A DNA stretch of 40,623 bases. Source: Achromatium sp. WMS2. GTDB lineage: Bacteria; Pseudomonadota; Gammaproteobacteria; Chromatiales; Chromatiaceae. The position numbers and the translations under genes are program-made. Location: the NCBI GenBank assembly GCA_001276605.1, contig JXSN01000003.1, forward strand, positions 1 to 40,623. The letters are read 5' to 3'. A model generated the notes under the pieces. The model had not been told where the DNA came from and searched no databases. It saw only the letters and a list, made by a program, of their open reading frames with translations. Below are positions 27,494 through 34,764 of this stretch, in pieces (position 1 is the first letter of the stretch; every line of letters begins with the position of its first letter).

Positions 27494-28003
27494 ATGTCTT
27501 GTATAGTAGCTGACTTTGTGCGTGAAGTCCTGGTAATCCTGGACGAACAAACTCTAGTCACTGAAGGCGTGCGGTTGATGACGGCCCAAAACATGAATTC
27601 GGTTGTCGTAACGCGTGATGGTGGAGTAATAGGTGTCTTTACTGATCAAGATCTGACACGGCGTGTTGTATTTCGGGGCTTAAATCCTGCCGAAGTCACC
27701 TTGGGCGAAGTGTGTTCACGCGGCTTGGTGTCTATATCCAGCCGCGCCTCATGCCGAGAGGCGATATTGAAGATGCGCGCTAACCAATGCCGTAGGTTGT
27801 TGGTGTATCGTGATGGTAAATTCATTGGTCTCGTTAAATTACCAGATATTGCCAATGCGATTGCCAATCAGTCAAGCCGTAAGGATTGGTTACCTAATCT
27901 CTTCGTGTGGATGACAGTGACGCTTGCGATAGGGGTCATCATTATGCTGCTGTTCCTGTTGCCTGACCTGATTAATATTGCATTACGGGATATTGCACAT
28001 TGA
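27494..28003 (+). CDS. CBS-domain pair protein with C-terminal membrane anchor
   Basis: The 169-residue protein has two tandem CBS motifs forming one Bateman module (about 1-60 and 68-125). The first has AQNMNSVVVTRDGGVIGVFTDQDL and the second RANQCRRLLVYRDGKFIGLVKLPDI, the usual beta-beta-alpha pattern. A short linker leads to one strongly hydrophobic helix (about 135-157) near the C-terminus. CBS pairs bind adenine nucleotides (AMP, ATP, SAM) or other ligands and regulate partner domains; here there is no enzyme or transporter domain, so it may act in trans on a membrane partner. ATG start with GAGG nine bases upstream. No neighbour reveals the partner. Confidence 0.85.
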   Translation: MSCIVADFVREVLVILDEQTLVTEGVRLMTAQNMNSVVVTRDGGVIGVFTDQDLTRRVVFRGLNPAEVTLGEVCSRGLVSISSRASCREAILKMRANQCRRLLVYRDGKFIGLVKLPDIANAIANQSSRKDWLPNLFVWMTVTLAIGVIIMLLFLLPDLINIALRDIAH

Positions 28004-28081
28004 CGTAATATGTGAATGTAAGCTAAGTGTATCATTTGTACTAAATATCATATACTTGCATTTAAGTGATTGAGGTATATA

Positions 28082-28405
28082 ATGCCAAATTTTCCAGTTA
28101 TTATTGAGAATATTAATATTCGTCAAGATGACGTGGGCAGTTTTTGTTTGAATGATCTGCATAAGGATAGTGGCGAGACAAACTGCCATAGGCATCCCAT
28201 GCGGCTAGAAAACCAACAGACTAGGGAATTGGGCACTCACCAACCCCAAGGTAAATTAAAAATTACGCATCATCAAATGCAAAATTGGTGTATGAAAACT
28301 TTTCGACCAATTATCCAAAACATCATATCCAGGCGCCACCGGTCCCAGCGCCCTAGTTTACTCTATAGACTCTTAATTGTTAGATATACCCAAGCGCTGC
28401 CCTAA
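28082..28405 (+). pseudogene. Truncated KilA-N-like phage/antirepressor-type protein
   Basis: ATG at 28082 is preceded by GAGG at six bases. The first ~50 residues (MPNFPVIIENINIRQDDVG, SFCLNDLHK, then ENQQTREL) resemble the start of KilA-N-domain proteins, which read roughly 'xxxIRqDxxGrxcLnDLHkAsG...HqpxxxLrxqqTqEL'. The segment between (DSGETNCHRHPMR) is disturbed, and after REL the sequence no longer resembles the family; it becomes basic and irregular for ~55 residues and runs 33 bases into the 3' end of convergent rfbB. I read it as a remnant of a phage-derived gene whose 3' part was lost or replaced. A small active DNA-binding peptide cannot be excluded. The match is from memory of the family pattern. 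Confidence 0.5.
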
Positions 28406-29434
28406 GTAACTACCATTCATCACTTGCTGCAACCAACTACTATTTTGTAGATACCATTGCACGGTGCGGCGCAGGTTAGTCTCAAAACTACCCTGTGGTT
28501 GCCAATTTAGTTCCCGAGTTATTTTACTAGCATCAATTGCATAGCGCTGATCATGGCCTGGCCGATCCGGAACAAAGGTCTTTAGGTGTGCATGGGGAAT
28601 ATGTGGCGAACTTGGTACCAGTTCATCCAGAGTTTGGCATATACTATCAACTACTTGTAGATTTGTACGTTCGTTATTGGCACCTATATTGTATACTTGC
28701 CCGGGTTGACCTGCCTCTAGCACGCGATTAATGGCGCTGCAATGATCTTCAACGTATAACCAATCCCTAATATTATCACCTTTGCCGTATATTGGTAACG
28801 GTTCACCACGCAATGCCTTATGGATTACCAAGGGAATTAATTTCTCCGGAAATTGGTATGGTCCATAATTGTTGGAACAGTTGGTAGTCAGCACCGGTAA
28901 ACCGTAGGTATGATGCCAAGCGCGGACTAGGTGGTCAGCCGCTGCTTTAGATGCAGAATACGGTGAATTTGGAGCATAGGGGGTACTTTCAGTAAAATAT
29001 CCACTAGCTCCCAAAGAGCCATACACTTCATCTGTGGAAACGTGTAAAAATCTAAAATTTTTCTTGTTGTTACCTTCCAATTTTTCCCAATAGTTGCGGG
29101 CTGATTCCAATAAACTAAAGGTTCCGACCACGTTGGTATGAATAAATGTAGCAGGACCGTCTATTGATCTATCTACATGGCTTTCCGCAGCAAAATGTAC
29201 TATTGCATCCGGGGTGTGCTGGTTTAAGATGTTTTGTACTAGGTTTTTATCGTTAATATCACCATGCACAAAGGTGTGGTGTGGGTGTTGTATTATAGAG
29301 GCTAAAGTATTAATGTTTCCAGCATAAGTTAGTAAATCCAGATTTATAACTTGCGCTATATCCTTAGAAATTAACTGATGTACAAAATTACCGCCAATAA
29401 AACCTGCCCCACCTGTCACTAAAATTTTCCGCAT
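28373..29434 (-). CDS. rfbB: dTDP-glucose 4,6-dehydratase
   Basis: This NAD-dependent extended short-chain dehydrogenase makes dTDP-4-keto-6-deoxyglucose for rhamnose and other surface sugars. Its 353 residues are the normal length. Features are GGAGFIG at residues 8-14, DLLTYAGN after the second strand (dTDP-glucose-type), the dehydratase triad Thr134-Asp135-Glu136 in STDEVYG, and Tyr159/Lys163 in [19 protein letters not shown] and [10 protein letters not shown] are also typical. The start is ATG. rfbA, rfbC and rfbD are not adjacent, so the rest of the dTDP-rhamnose pathway must lie elsewhere. Confidence 0.95.
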   Translation of the reverse strand: MRKILVTGGAGFIGGNFVHQLISKDIAQVINLDLLTYAGNINTLASIIQHPHHTFVHGDINDKNLVQNILNQHTPDAIVHFAAESHVDRSIDGPATFIHTNVVGTFSLLESARNYWEKLEGNNKKNFRFLHVSTDEVYGSLGASGYFTESTPYAPNSPYSASKAAADHLVRAWHHTYGLPVLTTNCSNNYGPYQFPEKLIPLVIHKALRGEPLPIYGKGDNIRDWLYVEDHCSAINRVLEAGQPGQVYNIGANNERTNLQVVDSICQTLDELVPSSPHIPHAHLKTFVPDRPGHDQRYAIDASKITRELNWQPQGSFETNLRRTVQWYLQNSSWLQQVMNGSYLGQRLGISNN

Positions 29435-29509
29435 GTTCTTTAAAATACCTATTAATTATGGAAACTCATCATGATACTTACTGGTCTGTAGTAGCCAGCT
29501 CTTGCTATC

Positions 29510-29649
29510 TGGTACCGACATTCCGCATACCCCAATGCAATGTTTTGATATTTAATAATAAAATTTAATTTTATATTCTATAAATTTTATTAATATATTA
29601 ATTAAATCAACGTGTTCTTTTGTGGTATGCGGAATGCCGGCTGGTACCA
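29510..29649. repeat. MITE-like 140-bp imperfect palindrome
   Basis: The ends are inverted repeats: TGGTACC then ATTCCGCATACC on the left (29510-29531) and GGTATGCGGAAT then GGTACCA on the right (29623-29649). The AT-rich centre is itself an inverted repeat, TTGATatttaataataaaattta against taaattttattaatat...ATCAA. The right outer arm carries four extra bases between the two conserved words. The whole 140 bases could form one long hairpin. It lies between rfbB and the kinase gene, with no open frame. Size and form suit a non-autonomous mobile element; no target-site duplication is evident. Confidence 0.65.
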
Positions 29650-29754
29650 CTGTGGTCTTGGTTGTATGCTATACCACACAACAAAACAACACCCACATGT
29701 TATTAAAACATACTAATAAACACGGATGTTGCATGCAAATGAGGCAGGGCATAT

Positions 29755-30903
29755 CTATTGATATACAGTCAAAAATACTAATACTAGGGCAGCTAACAGT
29801 ACTGCACCGATAATAACTTTGGTTAAGTTATTTTTAGGTACTGGCTGTTTAAGGGCTGGTTGCTTAGGCACTGGCTGTTCAACTTTGGGCGCTGTGGTTT
29901 GAGCTGGTACGGGTGCTTCTGCTGCTTTTTCAACTGTATTTTTTTGTTTGGGCAGAGCCGAGCGAAAGCTGTCGATATCTTGAAAACGATCGGCTACCTC
30001 TACAGCAAGGCCTTTGATCAGCGCTTGTTCAGCAGCAGGTGGAATATCCACTCCCTCATACTCTGAAGGTGGTTTGAGTGTGTCATGTTCCGCTCTTTCG
30101 TCAGCTACAGGCGGCGGTTCTGCTGTCAAACAATGATAAAATGTTGCAGATAGACCATATACATCGGTCCATGGACCTTGATTGCCACGCGCTTGGTATT
30201 GTTCCTGTGGTGCATAACCAGGCTTTACTATTACCAGGCCTTCCTCATCACCTATCCTATTGAAGGACCGTGCAGCCCCAAAATCTAATAGTTTTACCTT
30301 GTTATCCTTGGTTATGTATATGTTGTGTGGAGAAACATCTCTATGCAATAAACCTACCTCATGCACAGATTTCAATGCTTTCATAACTGGAGACAGAACC
30401 TTAAAAGTCATCTCATAGTTCAAACGACCTTTATGTTTAAGATAAGCATATAGGGTAACACCAGAAACATATTCCATTACCATGTAGCAGGTGTTATTGG
30501 CGTGAAAGAATCTATATACGCCAACTATATTCGGATTACCTTGAAATTTAGCTAAAATTTTAGCCTCTTCCTGAAAATCGTGTAGACCATCCTCAAAACG
30601 ATTGCGTTCTTGTCTGGTGTAGACCGACAGTGATAAGCTACTGCCCACGCGAGTGGCTAATTTGCGCGGATAGTATTCCTTGATTGCTATAGGAAGATCA
30701 AGATTGGTATCCCAACCCTGGTAGGTAATTCCGAATCCACCATGACCCAACACACGGCCTATTTGGTAACAGTCGTTCAAAACTGTTCCAACCGGTATGA
30801 ACGGAGGTCTAGTAGGGCTATCCGGTATCCAGCCACAATGATGGCAGGGTACTTCCGAATTTTCCTTAAAGCAGTTGAGACAGCGTTTAGCTGCGGCTGA
30901 CAT
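29755..30903 (-). CDS. Zinc-ribbon Ser/Thr protein kinase with C-terminal membrane helix
   Basis: The 382-residue protein begins with a zinc ribbon (Cys8, Cys11, Cys20, Cys23). A Hanks-type kinase domain follows (about 46-315): the Gly loop GHGGFG at 53-58, ATP-site Lys75 in AIKEYYP, catalytic Asp189 in HRDVSPHN and the DFG at 207-209. HRDVSP replaces the usual HRDLKP, so the catalytic-loop Lys is absent, as in a known bacterial subgroup. A Pro/Gln-rich linker leads to one membrane helix (about 362-379) with almost nothing after it, so the kinase is cytoplasmic and tail-anchored without an external sensor. ATG start. The DUF2126 gene is upstream on the same strand, about 190 bases away with a strong hairpin between. 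Confidence 0.9.
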   Translation of the reverse strand: MSAAAKRCLNCFKENSEVPCHHCGWIPDSPTRPPFIPVGTVLNDCYQIGRVLGHGGFGITYQGWDTNLDLPIAIKEYYPRKLATRVGSSLSLSVYTRQERNRFEDGLHDFQEEAKILAKFQGNPNIVGVYRFFHANNTCYMVMEYVSGVTLYAYLKHKGRLNYEMTFKVLSPVMKALKSVHEVGLLHRDVSPHNIYITKDNKVKLLDFGAARSFNRIGDEEGLVIVKPGYAPQEQYQARGNQGPWTDVYGLSATFYHCLTAEPPPVADERAEHDTLKPPSEYEGVDIPPAAEQALIKGLAVEVADRFQDIDSFRSALPKQKNTVEKAAEAPVPAQTTAPKVEQPVPKQPALKQPVPKNNLTKVIIGAVLLAALVLVFLTVYQ

Positions 30904-31009
30904 GCGGTTAAGTCTCTCTGTAAGTTATAGCAACTCTGCCATGCTTCTTGCTACTACTCACCTTAATTATACCTTGTGCTCAGATAAACTGGTATGTGTT
31001 ATCCAACAC

Positions 31010-31041
31010 AGCTGTTTCGCCATTATCCAGGCGAAACAGCT
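31010..31041 (-). terminator. Perfect 12-bp hairpin downstream of the DUF2126 gene
   Basis: AGCTGTTTCGCC and GGCGAAACAGCT pair perfectly around an 8-base loop, about 50 bases past the end of the transglutaminase-DUF2126 gene in transcript order and about 105 bases before the kinase start. There is no T run, so termination is uncertain; it could instead stabilise the mRNA end or be an operator. Confidence 0.5.
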
Positions 31042-31093
31042 CTCCTAGTGCCAATGGTAGGCAGATTGTTAGGTCTATCTTAAACCATCAACA

Positions 31094-34000
31094 CTATTTA
31101 CGTAAGTCTAATGTATATGGATAGTCCAGTGTGGGCTCCTCCGCTGGCGGCTCATATGCACCTGGGGTGTGCCCTATGGTACGAAACCGAGCGATGCGTC
31201 TACTTTCAGCCTCATTAGCATTGATGGGGAAAGTGTCGTAGCTGCGACCACCAGGGTGTGCAACATAGTAGGTACAACCGCCGAGGCTACACCGATTCCA
31301 GGTATCAAGTAAATCAAAAACTAATGGATTTTGAGCTGGAATATTGGGATGTAAACCTGATGGTGGTTGCCATGCTTTGAACCTGATGCCAGCCACTAAC
31401 TCGCCACGACGGCCTGTGGGGCGAAGTGGTACCCGGCGACCGTTGCAGGTTACTAAGTAACGATTTTCAGTCATACCGTTGACTTTGATTTGTAAGCGTT
31501 CCACTGAGGAATCAACAAATCTAGCTGTACCTTGAGATGTAACTTCCTCGGCTAAAACATTCCAGGGTTCGATTGCAGGACGTAGCTCTAGTTCAATACC
31601 ATTTTGGGCCACCATGTTACCGTAGCGGGGAAAACGAAATTCAAAAAATGGGGCTAACCACTGCAGATCGAAGTTATACCCGGCACGCTTGAGTTCGCGG
31701 ATGACGTCCCCAATATCCTGCCATACAAAATGTGGTAACATAAAGCGATCATGTAATTCGGTTCCCCAGCGAATTAGCCTATTGGAGTAAGGTGTACGCC
31801 AGAAATAGGCTACTAAGGCCCTTAGTAGCAGCATTTGTACTAAGCTCATGCGGGGATGCGGTGGCATTTCGAAGGCACGAAATTCTACCAGGCCTTGACG
31901 ACCAGATGGACCATCTGGGGAATAGAGTTTATCGATACAAAATTCAGTACGATGGGTGTTGCCTGTAGAATCAGCCAACAAATTGCGCAGGATGCGGTCA
32001 ACCAACCAGGGTGCTGGCACTTCACCATAAGAAATTTGGGAAAATGCAATCTCCAACTCGTATAAACTTTCGTCCCTAGCCTCGTCTACACGCGGGGCTT
32101 GGCTGGTGGGGCCAACGAATAGTCCGGAAAATAGATAAGAAAGGCTGGGGTGATTTTGCCAATAGCTAATCAGGCTACGCAGCAAGTCAGGACGCCGTAA
32201 CAGTGGACTATCTTCTGCCCTTAGTGCCCCTAGGGTAACATGGTTGCCGCCACCAGTGCCGGTGTGGCGACCGTCAAGCATGAACTTTTCGGTACCTAAA
32301 CGACTTTGATGGGCATCTTCGTACAGGGCCTCGGTGATTTCAACCATCTCAGACCAAGAACTTGCTGGTTGTACGTTTACCTCTATGACGCCTGGATCTG
32401 GTGTGACCGATAGCTTTAGTAGCCGTGAATCTTTCGGCGGATCATAGCCTTCGATTACCACCGGGATCGAGAGTTCTAGGGCAGTGGCCTCGATACTGGC
32501 AATCAGGTCTAAGAACGCTGCAGTTTGAGTTAACGGTGGTAAAAATATATGTATGCGACCATCACGTGGCTCTATGCAGAGAGCGGTACGAATTAGTGTA
32601 TCTGATTCCGGAGTTATCAGCTGATCACGAATAGACTCTTGCTCGGAGCTATCTACGGGTTGTAAACATTTAGTGTAGCGTTTTGCTACTACATCCCGGT
32701 AATTTTGGAGTGGAACTTGGGGGGCAAATGGATCTGGGGTTATTGGTTCGTCCTTATCAGTTTCAGACCAAGGTAAGGCATCTAGGGGTAAACGCAACCC
32801 CATTGGGGAATCACCAGGAATTAAGAATAAAACACCATCACGTAAGCTCCAGCGTCCACTCTTCCACCTAGGCTCGGCATTTGCTTCCGTCCAACGTAAT
32901 GGTAGTACAAAACCTACGGTCTGCTCTAATCCACGTTGAAATAGGCGCCGCAATCTATTGCGTTCCAAAGGATTTTTTAGTTTAGAATCCAGCGGATTAA
33001 CATTGATTGGTAACCGTCCCTCACGCCACATATAATAGAATATATCTTCATATGCCGGTTGACTATTGCTAGGGTCTACTCCTAGGTGGGTAGCTAGAGT
33101 GTTGGCAAATTGTTCAGAATCGACAATGCTATGGTGGTTAGAGTTAACTTCGGTTGCAAATAATTCGGGATTATTCCAAACCGGTAAGTTATCCCGCCGC
33201 CAATAGCAATTTATGGCCCAACGCGGTAGCGGTTCGCCCGGATACCATTTCCCTTGACCGAAATGCAGTAATCCTCCAGGTGCAAAACGTTGGCGTAAGC
33301 GGCGGGCAAGCTGGTCTGCCAATCGACGTTTGTGAGGACCTAAAGCTTGAGTGTTCCACTCAGCTCCATCCATATTGTCTATAGATACGAAAGTTGGCTC
33401 ACCACCCATAGTAAGCCTTACATCGTTAATATTTAAGACTCTATCGACTTCTTCACCCAGCCTAAGTATTGATTGCCATTGGTTTTCGGTATACGGCTTA
33501 GTAACCCTGGGTGATTCTTTTATTCTGCTCACTTGGTTATAAAATGAAAAGTGCGCTTCACACTTCTCGGTTACGCCTGTAATGGGTGCAGCACTTGCTG
33601 GATCTGGGGTACAGGCTAGTGGAATATGCCCTTCACCGGCAAATAGTCCAGAAGTTGGGTCTAAACCTAACCATCCCGCACCTTGTACGTAAACTTCGGC
33701 CCAAGCATGTAGATCGGTGAAGTCTTGTGAGGGGCCAGCCGGTCCATCCAGAGGCTTTTGATCAGGGGCTAGTTGTACTAAATAGCCTGATACGAAGCGG
33801 GCCGCTAATCCTAAGTGGCGTAGTATTTGCACCAATAGATATGCAGTGTCACGGCAGGAGCCTTTGGCTGAATCCAAAGTTTTTTCGCAGGTTTGAACGC
33901 CTGGTTCCATACGAATAACGTAACCAATATCCTGTTGTAACCTACGGTTGAGGTCCACTAAAAAGTCAACCGTACTGCGTGCAGTAAGATCTACTTCAGC

Positions 34001-34393
34001 AAGCCAAGCGGTAAGTTTAGGGCCTAATTCTTTCGGACTTAGGTATGGCAATAGTTCACTGCGCAGTGAATCCGGATACTTAAAAGGGAAACTTTTGGCT
34101 GTGTCGTCTAAGAAGAAGTCAAACGGGTTTACGGTAATCATTTCCGCTACTAGCGAGACTTCAAAAATAAGCGAACTGGTGCGTTCCGGAAAGACTAAAC
34201 GAGCTTGCCAATTGCCAAAAGGGTCCTGCTGCCAATTGAGAAAGTGTTTTTTAGGGTGCACTTTTAAGGAGTAGGCTAGGATAGGCGTACGACAATGGGG
34301 AGCTGGCCGTAACCTTATGATGTGCGGCCCTACTCCAACCGGACGCTCGTAGCGATACTCGGTTTTATGTTGTATTGAGATATGGATAGTCAT
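31094..34393 (-). CDS. Transglutaminase-like protease fold fused to DUF2126
   Basis: This is a 1099-residue cytoplasmic protein with no signal peptide. Residues 1-90 match the beta-rich N-terminal domain found before bacterial transglutaminase-like domains (HKTEYRYERPVGVGPHIIRLRP). The transglutaminase core follows with Cys180 (KGSCRDTAY), His229 (DLHAWAEVY) and Asp245 (LGLDPTSG), a complete triad. From about 300 to the end is DUF2126, with blocks such as LTMGGEPTFVSID, GQGKWYPGEPLPRWA, GRHTGTGGGNHVTLG and HPGGRSYDTFP. In many bacteria this protein is encoded with alpha-E and circularly permuted ATP-grasp proteins, a set proposed to make or process peptide-like conjugates; none is next to it here. 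ATG start. The biochemical reaction is not established to my knowledge. Confidence 0.92.
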   Translation of the reverse strand: MTIHISIQHKTEYRYERPVGVGPHIIRLRPAPHCRTPILAYSLKVHPKKHFLNWQQDPFGNWQARLVFPERTSSLIFEVSLVAEMITVNPFDFFLDDTAKSFPFKYPDSLRSELLPYLSPKELGPKLTAWLAEVDLTARSTVDFLVDLNRRLQQDIGYVIRMEPGVQTCEKTLDSAKGSCRDTAYLLVQILRHLGLAARFVSGYLVQLAPDQKPLDGPAGPSQDFTDLHAWAEVYVQGAGWLGLDPTSGLFAGEGHIPLACTPDPASAAPITGVTEKCEAHFSFYNQVSRIKESPRVTKPYTENQWQSILRLGEEVDRVLNINDVRLTMGGEPTFVSIDNMDGAEWNTQALGPHKRRLADQLARRLRQRFAPGGLLHFGQGKWYPGEPLPRWAINCYWRRDNLPVWNNPELFATEVNSNHHSIVDSEQFANTLATHLGVDPSNSQPAYEDIFYYMWREGRLPINVNPLDSKLKNPLERNRLRRLFQRGLEQTVGFVLPLRWTEANAEPRWKSGRWSLRDGVLFLIPGDSPMGLRLPLDALPWSETDKDEPITPDPFAPQVPLQNYRDVVAKRYTKCLQPVDSSEQESIRDQLITPESDTLIRTALCIEPRDGRIHIFLPPLTQTAAFLDLIASIEATALELSIPVVIEGYDPPKDSRLLKLSVTPDPGVIEVNVQPASSWSEMVEITEALYEDAHQSRLGTEKFMLDGRHTGTGGGNHVTLGALRAEDSPLLRRPDLLRSLISYWQNHPSLSYLFSGLFVGPTSQAPRVDEARDESLYELEIAFSQISYGEVPAPWLVDRILRNLLADSTGNTHRTEFCIDKLYSPDGPSGRQGLVEFRAFEMPPHPRMSLVQMLLLRALVAYFWRTPYSNRLIRWGTELHDRFMLPHFVWQDIGDVIRELKRAGYNFDLQWLAPFFEFRFPRYGNMVAQNGIELELRPAIEPWNVLAEEVTSQGTARFVDSSVERLQIKVNGMTENRYLVTCNGRRVPLRPTGRRGELVAGIRFKAWQPPSGLHPNIPAQNPLVFDLLDTWNRCSLGGCTYYVAHPGGRSYDTFPINANEAESRRIARFRTIGHTPGAYEPPAEEPTLDYPYTLDLRK

Positions 34394-34764
34394 TGTACTT
34401 GATACTGTTTAAGGATGAATGCTATTTGGATGCATAAATTGTGCCATAATACAAAACCAAAAGCCAATCATCATGGTATTATTTGAGGCTATAGCATAGC
34501 TTTTGGTTAAGTTTTAATGCTATGGTTTAACATTATGGCATATGATATCCATAAAGTATCTTTAAGTATACATTAGTTTTTTCGAATTTATATTGTTGTT
34601 CCTGATGACCTACGCTGCTTAGCTGTTTTTCAGACCGCACCACCTTACCACCCATGAACCTATCCCACTAATACAGTTTGGGTGTAACACAATTGCATGT
34701 AGATTAAATATGGTATGAGTTTGTGGATTTACGCCATTGTAATTTTACCAGAGGTACAATTATT
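34394..34764. other. Non-coding spacer with a 99-bp palindrome
   Basis: These 371 bases separate two minus-strand genes. The part near the DUF2126 gene holds the palindromic element at 34442-34540. In the rest I see only AT-rich sequence without a supported gene; promoters for the DUF2126 gene should be here. Confidence 0.5.
34442..34540. repeat. Palindromic element with 17-base inverted ends
   Basis: TGCCATAATACAAAACC (34442-34458) and GGTTTAACATTATGGCA (34524-34540) match as inverted repeats at 14 of 17 positions. AACCAAAAGC (34455-34464) also pairs with GCTTTTGGTT (34499-34508), so alternative folds are possible. It looks like a second short MITE-like or attenuator structure, different in sequence from the one at 29510-29649. 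Confidence 0.5.
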
